Shown here piece after piece: positions 27,068 through 35,148 of a DNA stretch of 64,000 bases (within the stretch, counting starts at the first letter, position 1; each line of letters starts with the position of its first letter). Made by a program: the position numbers and the translations under genes. This DNA is from Bifidobacterium actinocoloniiforme DSM 22766 (GTDB lineage Bacteria; Actinomycetota; Actinomycetes; Actinomycetales; Bifidobacteriaceae): NCBI RefSeq assembly GCF_001263395.1, contig NZ_CP011786.1, forward strand, positions 62,001-126,000, read 5' to 3'. The notes under the pieces are model-generated. The model saw nothing but the letters and a program-made list of their open reading frames with translations, ran no database searches and was not told where the DNA came from.

Positions 27068-27979
27068 ATGACACAGACGGCGCAGGTGGAACTGACGGAC
27101 GCGCGGCGGGCCTATCGGTTGCTCGCGGCCTGGTGGGAGGGGAACGCGCGGGACTTGCCTTGGCGGTTCGGGAGGACCACGCCTTGGGGGATTCTGGTGT
27201 CGGAGGTAATGAGCCAGCAGACGCAGATGAGCCGGGTGGTCCCATACTGGGTGGAGTGGATGCGGGCCTGGCCCACGCCCGAGGCGCTGGCGGCGGCGAG
27301 CGGCGCGGAGGTGATCACGGCCTGGGGGAGGCTGGGCTACCCACGCCGGGCCCTGCGCTTGCAGGCTTGCGCTAAGACCGTGGTTGAGGAGTATGGCGGC
27401 AAGCTTCCCCAGGATTACGAGACTTTGCTGACTTTGCCGGGTGTGGGCGATTACACGGCCAGCGCGGTGGTGTCCTTCGCCTACGGCAAGCGAATCGCGG
27501 TGATTGATACCAATATCCGCCGGGTGCTTGGCCGGGTGTTCGCTGGTAAGGAGTCCCGTGGCGGAGCGGCCAGCGCGGACGAGCGGACCTTGGCTCAGAG
27601 GGCGCTGCCGGAGGATGACGCTGAATCGGTGGTGTGGAACCAGTCGGTGATGGAGCTGGGCGCGACCGTCTGCGCCGCTAAGTCGCCGGCTTGCGAGGAA
27701 TGCCCCTTGAATGGCATATGCGCCTTCCTGGCGGCTGGCAGGCCTGGACTGGGGGAGCGGCGCACCCGGCCCCGCCAGAGATTCAAGGGGACCGACCGCC
27801 AAGTGCGAGGCCTGATTCTAGCCGCCTTGCGCGAGTTGCCCCCTGGTGGCAGTTTGCCCATCAGCCGATTGGATAGCCTGTGGCCTGACCAGGCCCAACT
27901 AGGCGCATGCCTGGCCTCCCTGGATGAGGATGGCCTGGTTGAGATACACCAAGGCGGCTCGGTCAGTCTGCCTGAGTGA
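27068..27979 (+). CDS. mutY: A/G-specific adenine DNA glycosylase
   Basis: A 303-residue base-excision repair enzyme that removes adenine mispaired with 8-oxoguanine. Visible are the MutY signature VSEVMSQQTQM, the helix-hairpin-helix LPGVGDYTASAV, the catalytic Asp in VIDTNIRR and the four-cysteine [4Fe-4S] ligand set (C-x6-C-x2-C-x5-C) near residues 201-217. The C-terminal NUDIX-like recognition domain of the E. coli enzyme is missing, as in other short actinobacterial MutY proteins; only a small winged-helix-like segment follows. The ATG at 27068 starts at the family core. The stop codon lies inside the terminator stem. Confidence 0.93.
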   Translation: MTQTAQVELTDARRAYRLLAAWWEGNARDLPWRFGRTTPWGILVSEVMSQQTQMSRVVPYWVEWMRAWPTPEALAAASGAEVITAWGRLGYPRRALRLQACAKTVVEEYGGKLPQDYETLLTLPGVGDYTASAVVSFAYGKRIAVIDTNIRRVLGRVFAGKESRGGAASADERTLAQRALPEDDAESVVWNQSVMELGATVCAAKSPACEECPLNGICAFLAAGRPGLGERRTRPRQRFKGTDRQVRGLILAALRELPPGGSLPISRLDSLWPDQAQLGACLASLDEDGLVEIHQGGSVSLPE

Positions 27980-27989
27980 CCGAGCCGCC
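27953..27989. terminator. terminator overlapping the end of mutY
   Basis: A perfect 13-bp stem (27953-27965 with 27977-27989) with an 11-nt loop. The mutY stop codon (27977-27979) is part of the 3' arm. It lies between the convergent mutY and GNAT genes and can act in both directions. Confidence 0.8.
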
Positions 27990-28023
27990 TGGAAAGCCCG
28001 CCGAAGAGGTGGGGTAAAGCGGC

Positions 28024-28446
28024 CTACAGATCCTTGTCGAAACGGTAATAGGTCTTGTGGAAACCGTTCTCCTCGTAGAACTGATGGGAGGCGGTGTGCT
28101 CAAGCCGCGAGCACATGGTCAGCAGTCCGCAGCCGGTGTCCTTGGCCAGCTGTTCGGCCCAGGCCAGGAGTTGATCACGGATGTCCTTGTCTTGGTGGGC
28201 CTTGGAGACCACGAGCTCCTTGGTCTCTGCCACGCGCTTGCCGATGTGGAGCTGCCAGGTGCACAGGATGCCCACGAACCCCATCACCTGGCCGTCCTCC
28301 TCGTAGATGCCCAGCTTGTGGTCGAAGTTCTCCAGCTGGCTGATGTAGGTGCGGGCGAACATCTGGTAATCCAGGGTGTTCTGGCTGGATTCGCTAATCA
28401 AGGCGTAGACGTCCTTTAAATCCGCCGTGGTGGCTGCTCTAATCAT
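28024..28446 (-). CDS. GNAT-family N-acetyltransferase
   Basis: A 140-residue single-domain acetyltransferase. It begins MIRAATTADLKDVYALI, has the acceptor strand GFVGILCTWQLH, the region KELVVSKAHQDKDIRDQL corresponding to the acetyl-CoA pyrophosphate-binding motif (the usual Q/RxxGxG/A is degenerate here), and ends with the HTASHQFYEENGFHK pattern common to the fold. Substrates of such small GNATs range from antibiotics to amino acids and proteins, and none can be assigned. It is monocistronic, convergent with mutY. AGGGCGG precedes the ATG. Confidence 0.82.
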   Translation of the reverse strand: MIRAATTADLKDVYALISESSQNTLDYQMFARTYISQLENFDHKLGIYEEDGQVMGFVGILCTWQLHIGKRVAETKELVVSKAHQDKDIRDQLLAWAEQLAKDTGCGLLTMCSRLEHTASHQFYEENGFHKTYYRFDKDL

Positions 28447-28752
28447 GAGGTTCCGCCCTTTCGTGTTCTTTCGTGCGTCCTTGCAGGCCGGTTCAGACCC
28501 CGGATGCCTTGGGTGGGCGCGGTACGCCCAGTAGGGACTATCTTACTGGGGCCCGTTCTGGGGCTGGATGTTCTGTGTACCAATGTGGGTCGATTGCCGA
28601 GCCCGGATTGATGTGCTTCGGGTCGTTGAGGGAAAGGGTGGTTTTTCCTCATGCTTATATAAGCGACACTTATGCAGGACGCGACGACGGCTCCAGGGTG
28701 CGACAAGGGAGTTGGGTCGTCAGTCACGGACCATACCGAATGGAGGGCAACT
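28447..28752. promoter_or_regulatory. intergenic control region of the diacid transporter with a palindrome
   Basis: About 300 bases without a gene between the divergent GNAT and transporter genes. A perfect 12-bp palindrome GCTTATATAAGC at 28653-28664 lies 89 bases before the transporter start. Its TATATAAGC half resembles TATAAAAGC upstream of the first glucarate dehydratase, so it may be a -10 region or operator of the same regulator. Confidence 0.4.
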
Positions 28753-30075
28753 GTGAACATCTACTTAGCCATACTTGGTTTCGCGACCATGATAGTCATC
28801 ACGGTCGTGTTACTGAAAAAGAAAATGAGCATCCTGCTGGCGTTCACAATCATTCCCTTGGTGGCTGGCCTGCTGGCCATCCTCATTACCGGGGGAAGCC
28901 CGCTGCTGATTGGCAAGTGGATAGAGAAAGGCATAGGGAAGACCTACAGCATCACCCTGATGATGATGTTCTCCCTGCCCTATTTCATGCTCATCTCCGA
29001 CACGGGCCTGTTTGACGACATCGTTAAAGGCATCATGCGGCGGGTCAAGGTCTCGGCGCCCATCGTATGCGTGCTTACCGTGGTCGTGGCCTGCATCTGC
29101 GAGCTGGATGGATCGATCACCTCCGTCTTCCTAATCACCGTCCCCCTGATGCTGCCTTTGTTCGAGAAGTTCCACGTCGACAAGCGAATTCTGCCCTTCC
29201 TGATCTCCGTTGCCATCCTGATCATGTGCAACACGCCGTGGAACCCAAAGATACTGCGCGCGGCGACCTTGATGGGCAACAAGCAGGGAGCTCCGGCCCA
29301 CCTGTTCATCAAGCTCTTGCCCATCCAACTGTTCATGCTGGTCCTGCTGATTGCCATGGCTGTGTACTTCGGCCTGCGGGCGCGCAAGGGCAACAAGGAG
29401 GAGGTGACCGTCAGCAATGAGGAGTTGCTCTCCCAGTTCAAGGACACCGAGCTGACCAAGCACAACATGTTCTGGTGGAACCTGCTGCTGACCGCATTCC
29501 TGATCACTGTGCTGATCGCGATACCTTCCATCCCGCAGTACTTCGTGTTCGCGTTCGGCCTGGTTGTGGCCCTGGCCATGAACTTCCATGACCTGGACCA
29601 GCAGGGCACTCTTCTGAAGAAGTACGCCTCCACGCTCTTCCCGGTCGCCCCAGCGGTGCTGCTGTCCGGCGTGGTGGTCGGCGTCATGCAGGAGAGCGGC
29701 ATGCTGAACGCCATGGTGAAGGCCCTGATGGCGATCGTACCCTCGGCAATCGGACCCTACTTCTACATCATCATCGCCCTGTTCAGCACCCCGCTCATGC
29801 TGCTGTTCACCAACGACACTTGGTTCTACGCCCTCATGCCGCTGGTGGCCGCCTTCTCGGCCCAGTACTCGGTCCCGATTGATGTGGTGATCGCGACCCT
29901 GTTCATGAACTTCGGCTCGATGATCTCGGTCATCGCCCAGCCCCAGCTTTACATCGCCACCGACTTGACCGGCATCACGATCGACGAGCACATCAAGTTC
30001 AGCTTCTGGAAGCTGTGGGGCATCAACATCGTCGTCGTCATCTTTGGTGTGGCGACGGGTGTGTTCCTTCCCTAA
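28753..30075 (+). CDS. CitMHS-family dicarboxylate transporter, probably for glucarate-type diacids
   Basis: A 440-residue inner-membrane protein with about 11-12 hydrophobic helices. LPYFMLISDTGLFDDIVKGI, the ELDGSITSVFLITVPLMLP region and CNTPWNPKILRAATLMG match the citrate-Mg:H+ symporter family in the ion transporter superfamily. The last three elements correspond to the two re-entrant substrate loops. The neighbours are a sugar-diacid regulator and glucarate catabolic genes, so glucarate, galactarate or a related diacid is the likely substrate; this is inference. GTG 28753 is chosen because GGAGGG lies 5 bases upstream. Its stop overlaps the convergent cdaR-like gene by four bases. Confidence 0.82.
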   Translation: MNIYLAILGFATMIVITVVLLKKKMSILLAFTIIPLVAGLLAILITGGSPLLIGKWIEKGIGKTYSITLMMMFSLPYFMLISDTGLFDDIVKGIMRRVKVSAPIVCVLTVVVACICELDGSITSVFLITVPLMLPLFEKFHVDKRILPFLISVAILIMCNTPWNPKILRAATLMGNKQGAPAHLFIKLLPIQLFMLVLLIAMAVYFGLRARKGNKEEVTVSNEELLSQFKDTELTKHNMFWWNLLLTAFLITVLIAIPSIPQYFVFAFGLVVALAMNFHDLDQQGTLLKKYASTLFPVAPAVLLSGVVVGVMQESGMLNAMVKALMAIVPSAIGPYFYIIIALFSTPLMLLFTNDTWFYALMPLVAAFSAQYSVPIDVVIATLFMNFGSMISVIAQPQLYIATDLTGITIDEHIKFSFWKLWGINIVVVIFGVATGVFLP

Positions 30076-31259
30076 GCCCGAGCTCGGGAGGAGTCGTTCG
30101 GGGGGTCTGTCCGGTAGCCGGGCAGGCCCCTCCTGCGTTTGAAGCGCAGGTATTTGCGCAGGGTGAATGCAGCGGACAATACCGCGTAGTCCTTCAATAC
30201 GCGGGGGTTGTACCCGGTCTCGCTCGCGATGGTGTTCAGCCGGTTCTGCATGGTGTTCTTGTGCAAGTACAGATCGTCGGCGGCGTGGATGATGCTGCCG
30301 TTGTGGCGGGTGTAGGCGGCGAAGATGGTCTGGAAGTCGTCAATGCGTCGATCGTTCAGGTTGCCGAACACCCTATCCACGAAGCCTTGCGCCTCTTCGG
30401 GACTTAGCGCGCTGACCAGGCGGCCCAGGTCCAGGTCGGCGAAGTCGGTGATGCTGGTGCGACGGGTGAACAGCAGCCAGTCCAGCGTTCGCTCGGCCTG
30501 GGAGTAGCTTTTCCAGTAGTCTTCGTGCCGCGGCTCCCTTCCGCCCATTCCGAACGCCAGTTGCAATCCCAGCCGGTCCGCAAGTGTCTCCTGCAGGTCC
30601 TTGGCCAAGTCCTCGGTCGTATCGGGGCCGTCCTCCGGCAGGTCCACCAGGAGGCTCACTTGCTGGTGGGAGACGGAGAGCAGGCAGTCCGGTCGGTCTT
30701 CCAGCTTCTGGGACAGTAAGACGAACACGCGGTCCTGGCCCTCGCCCAGGTCGCCCTCCTGGGGTCCGCCCACCACGGCGCGTCGCGGCCGGTCCAGCTC
30801 CACGCCAAGCACCGAGGCCAGATAGGCGGCCAATCCTGGGTCCTGTCGCCGCCCGCTCAGCACGTTGACAAGGTTCGACATCATCATCCGGTGGTCGAAC
30901 TGGGTGACCTTCTCCATGTTCTCCCGGATCAGAATCTCGGTCATCTTCTTGATGATGTTGCCGAAAGGCTCCACTTCCTCGCGTCGGCCGGTGATGCCTA
31001 TCACCGCCACCACCGAGTCATTGAGCAGGACCGGCACGTTGATGCCGTTCCTGGCTCCTTCGAACTGGTGCTCATTGTCGATGGAGATGGTGTGCTTGAC
31101 CTCCACGGCCAGTCGGGCGCCGTCGTGGCCGGTGCCGATCCGGGAGCGGTCGGTGCTGGCGATGATGGTGCCGCTGGTGTCGAACAGGTTGATCTCGTGG
31201 TTAAGCACGCCTTTGATGTTGCTGACGATGGTCTCCGCGATCTGTGGGTCGATGTCCAT
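30072..31259 (-). CDS. cdaR: CdaR-type sugar diacid regulator
   Basis: A 395-residue activator. Residues 1-130 are a putative sugar-diacid recognition domain (DIDPQIAETIVSNI at the start, INLFDTSGTIIAST, GINVPVLLNDSVVAVIGITG). The middle is GGDEF-like, and the C-terminal 70 residues hold the PucR/CdaR-type helix-turn-helix (DLYLHKNTMQNRLNTI). E. coli CdaR activates gar and gud genes in response to glucarate, galactarate or glycerate. Here it is divergent from the glucarate operon across 172 bases, and convergent with the diacid transporter. ATG 31259 follows AGGAGAG; an in-frame ATG 15 codons upstream has no site. Confidence 0.9.
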   Translation of the reverse strand: MDIDPQIAETIVSNIKGVLNHEINLFDTSGTIIASTDRSRIGTGHDGARLAVEVKHTISIDNEHQFEGARNGINVPVLLNDSVVAVIGITGRREEVEPFGNIIKKMTEILIRENMEKVTQFDHRMMMSNLVNVLSGRRQDPGLAAYLASVLGVELDRPRRAVVGGPQEGDLGEGQDRVFVLLSQKLEDRPDCLLSVSHQQVSLLVDLPEDGPDTTEDLAKDLQETLADRLGLQLAFGMGGREPRHEDYWKSYSQAERTLDWLLFTRRTSITDFADLDLGRLVSALSPEEAQGFVDRVFGNLNDRRIDDFQTIFAAYTRHNGSIIHAADDLYLHKNTMQNRLNTIASETGYNPRVLKDYAVLSAAFTLRKYLRFKRRRGLPGYRTDPPNDSSRARA

Positions 31260-31359
31260 GGTCTCTCCTGAAGCCGGTGCTGCAAAATATAGTACACGGA
31301 ACATTTTTCCTGGAGCGGGGGCGGGTCATTCGAGCTCGTGGACTAGTGCGGAAACGGGC

Positions 31360-31386
31360 TTGGAGAACCCATAATTTACGTATAAA
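31360..31386 (+). promoter_or_regulatory. possible promoter of the glucarate operon
   Basis: TTGGAG (31360-31365) and TATAAA (31381-31386) are 15 bases apart, short of the optimum, as expected for an activator-dependent promoter. They lie in the cdaR-gudD intergenic region, 46 bases before the first dehydratase start. Confidence 0.4.
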
Positions 31387-31431
31387 AGCTTTGGTGTTAT
31401 TCGACGCTATGGATCAACGAATGGAGAACAG

Positions 31432-32772
31432 ATGATACCTACCGTTGAGACTATGGAAGTCATTCCGGTTGCGGGCTATGACAGCATGCTGCTCAACCAG
31501 GCCGGGGCCCACCAGCCTTTCTTCACCCGCAATGTAGTGGTGATGACCGATTCGGACGGCTACACAGGCGTGGCCGAAGTGCCCGGGGGCGAGGTCATCA
31601 CCCGGCGGTTGCGGTCTTGCATACCCCTGGTGGAGGGGAGGCCCATCAGCCACTACAAGCAGATCGTCCAAGAGTGCGGCCGGATGCTTTCCAACCAGGT
31701 CGCCGGCCCGGTGGTCGGAGGGGCTGAGACCGCCCACGCGCTGATTTTCAAGAAGGTGACGAATGTGGTCACCGGCGTGGAGACGCCTCTGCTCGACATC
31801 CTGGGCAAGCACATGGAGGTGCCGGTCGCGGCGCTGCTGGGCGACGGCCAGGTGCGCGACCGCGTGCGCTTCCTCGGTTACCTTTTCTACATAGGCGATC
31901 CCGATGCCACCGACCTGCCCTACCTGCGCCATGACGATGACAGCGACACCTGGGGGAGGAGCCGGCGGGAGGCCGCCATGACCCCCGAGGCCATCGTGGC
32001 CCAAGCGGAGGCAGCCCAGGAGCGCTATGGATTCCGTGACTTCAAGCTCAAGGGCGGCGTCTTTGAGGGCGAACGGGAAATTGAGACGATTCGCCAGCTC
32101 AAGAGCCGTTTCCCCCATGCCCGCATTACCATCGACCCCAATGCCGCCTGGTCCCTGGACGAATCCGTCCGCCTCTGCAAAGGGATGGAAGGTACGTTGA
32201 CGTATGTGGAGGATCCTTGTGGTGCGGAGGATCGTTTCTCGGCTCGTGAGGTGATGGCTGAGTTCCATCGGCAGACGGGGTTGGCGACGGCTACGAACAT
32301 GTGTGATACGGATTGGCGGGAGATGAAGGCGGCGATTCGTTTGGATTCGGTGACGATTCCGTTGGCTGATCCGCATTTCTGGACCATGCAGGGGTGTGTG
32401 CGTGTGGCTCAGTTGTGCAATGACATGGATTTGACCTGGGGCGTGCATTCCAATAACCATTTCGATATCTCGTTGGCTATGGTGGCGCAGGCCGCGGCGG
32501 CGGCTCCTGGTGAGATCAACGCTTGCGACACGCATTACATTTGGCAGGATGGTCAGCATCTGACCACGAACCCGCCGGTCATCGAGAATGGCGAGGTTGA
32601 GGTCAGGCGTGATGTGCCTGGTTTGGGTGTGGAGGTGGATCGGGCCGCTGTGGAGGCCGCCCATCAGCTGTATGTGGACAATGACTGCGGCACCCGTGAC
32701 GACGCCGTCGGCATGCAGTACCTCATCCCCGGCTGGCAGTACGACCAGCATCGGCCAGCCATGGTCCGTTGA
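31432..32772 (+). CDS. gudD: glucarate dehydratase, first copy
   Basis: A 446-residue enolase-superfamily enzyme that dehydrates D-glucarate (and L-idarate) to 5-keto-4-deoxyglucarate. The Mg2+ ligands lie in TIDPNAAW, YVEDPCG and ATNMCDTDW. The catalytic Lys207 of FKLKGG and His339 of GVHSNNH fall at the same numbers as in the E. coli enzyme. Full length and intact. It is the first gene of the operon divergent from cdaR, with GGAGA before the ATG. Residues 254-436 are encoded by a tract identical at DNA level to the next gene, with codon use unlike the preceding part. Amino-acid differences in the first half may mean different substrate preference. Confidence 0.95.
   Translation: MIPTVETMEVIPVAGYDSMLLNQAGAHQPFFTRNVVVMTDSDGYTGVAEVPGGEVITRRLRSCIPLVEGRPISHYKQIVQECGRMLSNQVAGPVVGGAETAHALIFKKVTNVVTGVETPLLDILGKHMEVPVAALLGDGQVRDRVRFLGYLFYIGDPDATDLPYLRHDDDSDTWGRSRREAAMTPEAIVAQAEAAQERYGFRDFKLKGGVFEGEREIETIRQLKSRFPHARITIDPNAAWSLDESVRLCKGMEGTLTYVEDPCGAEDRFSAREVMAEFHRQTGLATATNMCDTDWREMKAAIRLDSVTIPLADPHFWTMQGCVRVAQLCNDMDLTWGVHSNNHFDISLAMVAQAAAAAPGEINACDTHYIWQDGQHLTTNPPVIENGEVEVRRDVPGLGVEVDRAAVEAAHQLYVDNDCGTRDDAVGMQYLIPGWQYDQHRPAMVR
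31795..31874. repeat. 80-bp identical segment, copy 1
   Basis: Identical to 33172-33251, encoding [20 protein letters not shown] and following residues in both dehydratases. It shares the 1377-base offset with the long tract, while sequence between the two identical blocks has diverged. Confidence 0.95.
32191..32740. repeat. 550-bp direct repeat, copy 1 (gene-conversion tract)
   Basis: Identical base for base to 33568-34117. Both copies are in the same reading frame of the tandem dehydratase genes. Only 4 of the first 63 codons of the tract end in C, against 14 of 23 in the codons just before it. Codon use returns to C-rich near 32670, before identity ends. Confidence 0.97.
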
Positions 32773-32823
32773 AGCAAAGTTAAGTTTTAGAGGCAATACC
32801 CTATTTGAATCAGGAGTGTAGAC

Positions 32824-34149
32824 ATGGTACCCACTATTGAAAACATGGAAGTTTTCCCCGTGGCAGGTTATGACAGCATGCTGCTCAACCTTTCCGGGGC
32901 CCACGGGCCGTTCTTCACGCGTAACGTGGTCATCATGACCGACTCTGACGGGTATGTCGGAGTGGGGGAGGTGCCCGGCAGCAAGAAGATCACCGATGTG
33001 CTGGAGGAGGTCAAGCCCATGGTCGTGGGCCAGCCGATCAGCCAGTACAAGAATATCGTCACCGCCATCCACGATAAGTACGCGGCGCTCGACAAAGGAG
33101 GGCGCGGCGCCCAGACCTTCGACCTGCGCACCACCGTGCATGTGCAGACCGCCGTGGAGACGCCTTTGCTTGACATCCTGGGCAAGCACATGGAGGTGCC
33201 GGTCGCGGCGCTGCTGGGCGACGGCCAGGTGCGCGACCGCGTGCGCTTCCTGAGCTACCTGTTCTACGTGGCCGACTATCGCAAGACCGATCTGCCTTAC
33301 CTCCATGACGATGACAACTCCGATGATTGGGGGCGCATCCGCCGCGAGCCTGCCCTGGACCCAGATGCCATCGTCGCGCAGGCCCAGGCCACCCACGGCC
33401 GCTACGGCTTCCGTGACTTCAAGCTCAAGGGAGGCGTGTTCGACGGTCGAGAGGAGATCAAGGCGATCAAGGCGCTGAAGAAGGCCTTCCCGAACGCCCG
33501 CATCACCCTGGACCCGAACGGTGCCTGGTCCCTGCCTGAGGCGGTGGACCTGTGCCGCGACATGGTGGGTACGTTGACGTATGTGGAGGATCCTTGTGGT
33601 GCGGAGGATCGTTTCTCGGCTCGTGAGGTGATGGCTGAGTTCCATCGGCAGACGGGGTTGGCGACGGCTACGAACATGTGTGATACGGATTGGCGGGAGA
33701 TGAAGGCGGCGATTCGTTTGGATTCGGTGACGATTCCGTTGGCTGATCCGCATTTCTGGACCATGCAGGGGTGTGTGCGTGTGGCTCAGTTGTGCAATGA
33801 CATGGATTTGACCTGGGGCGTGCATTCCAATAACCATTTCGATATCTCGTTGGCTATGGTGGCGCAGGCCGCGGCGGCGGCTCCTGGTGAGATCAACGCT
33901 TGCGACACGCATTACATTTGGCAGGATGGTCAGCATCTGACCACGAACCCGCCGGTCATCGAGAATGGCGAGGTTGAGGTCAGGCGTGATGTGCCTGGTT
34001 TGGGTGTGGAGGTGGATCGGGCCGCTGTGGAGGCCGCCCATCAGCTGTATGTGGACAATGACTGCGGCACCCGTGACGACGCCGTCGGCATGCAGTACCT
34101 CATCCCCGGCTGGCAGTTTGATCCCAAGCGCCCTTCGATGGTGCGCTGA
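32824..34149 (+). CDS. glucarate dehydratase, second tandem copy
   Basis: A 441-residue paralogue of the preceding gene, 51 bases downstream. Catalytic Lys202 and His334 and all metal ligands are present, so it should be active. The N-terminal half, including the capping domain that sets substrate choice, differs from copy one at many positions (for example its capping segment after [19 protein letters not shown]), whereas residues 249-431 are identical. Two such enzymes could divide glucarate and idarate, or one could resemble the GudX-type homologue of enterobacteria, which lacks efficient activity. That GudX comparison is only an analogy. It is followed after 43 bases by the aldolase gene. 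Confidence 0.92.
   Translation: MVPTIENMEVFPVAGYDSMLLNLSGAHGPFFTRNVVIMTDSDGYVGVGEVPGSKKITDVLEEVKPMVVGQPISQYKNIVTAIHDKYAALDKGGRGAQTFDLRTTVHVQTAVETPLLDILGKHMEVPVAALLGDGQVRDRVRFLSYLFYVADYRKTDLPYLHDDDNSDDWGRIRREPALDPDAIVAQAQATHGRYGFRDFKLKGGVFDGREEIKAIKALKKAFPNARITLDPNGAWSLPEAVDLCRDMVGTLTYVEDPCGAEDRFSAREVMAEFHRQTGLATATNMCDTDWREMKAAIRLDSVTIPLADPHFWTMQGCVRVAQLCNDMDLTWGVHSNNHFDISLAMVAQAAAAAPGEINACDTHYIWQDGQHLTTNPPVIENGEVEVRRDVPGLGVEVDRAAVEAAHQLYVDNDCGTRDDAVGMQYLIPGWQFDPKRPSMVR
33172..33251. repeat. 80-bp identical segment, copy 2
   Basis: Second copy of the 31795-31874 segment, in the same frame of the second dehydratase gene. Confidence 0.95.
33568..34117. repeat. 550-bp direct repeat, copy 2 (gene-conversion tract)
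   Basis: Identical to 32191-32740, offset by 1377 bases. It begins abruptly in the second dehydratase after C-ending codons and ends 15 codons before its stop region. Confidence 0.97.
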
Positions 34150-34192
34150 ATTATCTAGACTGGTATCGGAGAAAACTGGAGTGGAGAGCTGA

Positions 34193-35095
34193 ATGATGAG
34201 CAAGCATGATTTCGCTGGGATTTTCGTGCCCATTCTGACGCCAATCAATGGGCATGGCGCGATCGACGAAGCCAAATTACGTCGGCAGACCGACTTCGTG
34301 ATTGAGCATGGAGTGGATGGCATCCTCGCTTTTGGCAGCAATTCCGAGTTCTACATGTTCGAGGACCAGGAGATGCTGGATGCCGCCACGGTCATCCTGG
34401 ATCAGGCTGCGGGCCGTGTGCCGGTCATGTTCGGCGTGGGCCACATCCGCACCAGCAGGGCGGTCGCGCTAGCCCAGGCGGCGGCCGGGTTGGACGTGGC
34501 GGCGGTCTCGGTGCTGCAGCCCATGTTCATCGAGCCGACCAAGCAGGCGCTCTACCACCACTACGCGGCCATCGCCCAGGCCATCGCGCCCACCCCCATG
34601 TTCATATACAACAACCCTGGGCGGGCGGGGTACGCGCTGTCCATCGGCCTGATGGTGAGGCTGGCCCACGACTTCGGGAACATCATCGGAGTCAAGGACT
34701 CCAGTGGCAACATCACCAATATCGAGGAGCTGGTGAGGCGGGACGCCGACATCGAGTTCTCGGTGTTCGCCGGTAAGGACACCATCGTCTTTCCCAGCCT
34801 GTGTGTGGGGGCCGCCGGCGCGGTCTGCTCGACGGCCAACATCTTCCCTGATTTGGTCTGCGGCATCTACGACAACTATGTGGCTGGAGACCAGCGGGCG
34901 GCGCTGGCTGCGCAGTTCAAGCTCAATCCCTTGCGCATATCCCAGGACGCGGCCAGCTTCCCCTCGCCTACCAAAGACATGGCCAATCTGATGGGCATGG
35001 ATGTGGGACCCTCCATCCTGCCTACTGAGGCCGCCGAGGGCAAGGCCTTGGAAGGCATGAAAGCGGCCATGCGCGAGACCGGGTACTTGGACTGA
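34193..35095 (+). CDS. DapA/NAL-superfamily lyase, probable 5-keto-4-deoxyglucarate aldolase
   Basis: A 300-residue TIM-barrel class I lyase. The Schiff-base Lys168 in GVKDSSGN and the catalytic Tyr139 in FIYNNPGRAGY are in place, and the N-terminus (GIFVPILTPI) and the G(S)NSE-type motif GILAFGSNSEF are typical. Members include dihydrodipicolinate synthase, N-acetylneuraminate lyase and KDG aldolases/dehydratases. It lies between glucarate dehydratase genes and glycerate kinase/tartronate semialdehyde reductase genes, so the best guess is cleavage of 5-keto-4-deoxyglucarate to pyruvate and tartronate semialdehyde, replacing GarL. The alternative, KdgD-type conversion to 2-oxoglutarate semialdehyde, fits less well because no semialdehyde dehydrogenase is nearby. 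Confidence 0.78.
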   Translation: MMSKHDFAGIFVPILTPINGHGAIDEAKLRRQTDFVIEHGVDGILAFGSNSEFYMFEDQEMLDAATVILDQAAGRVPVMFGVGHIRTSRAVALAQAAAGLDVAAVSVLQPMFIEPTKQALYHHYAAIAQAIAPTPMFIYNNPGRAGYALSIGLMVRLAHDFGNIIGVKDSSGNITNIEELVRRDADIEFSVFAGKDTIVFPSLCVGAAGAVCSTANIFPDLVCGIYDNYVAGDQRAALAAQFKLNPLRISQDAASFPSPTKDMANLMGMDVGPSILPTEAAEGKALEGMKAAMRETGYLD

Positions 35096-35148
35096 GACAG
35101 GTCGGGTGCGAGCTACGGGGCGCAAGTCGATAGGGAGAGCTGCTGAGC

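Noticed and set aside
31414-34341. 975-residue open frame antisense to both dehydratases, containing a long internal repeat
   Set aside because: The repeat is just the mirror of the gene-conversion tract. There is no domain and no ribosome binding site, and the sense strand encodes real enzymes.
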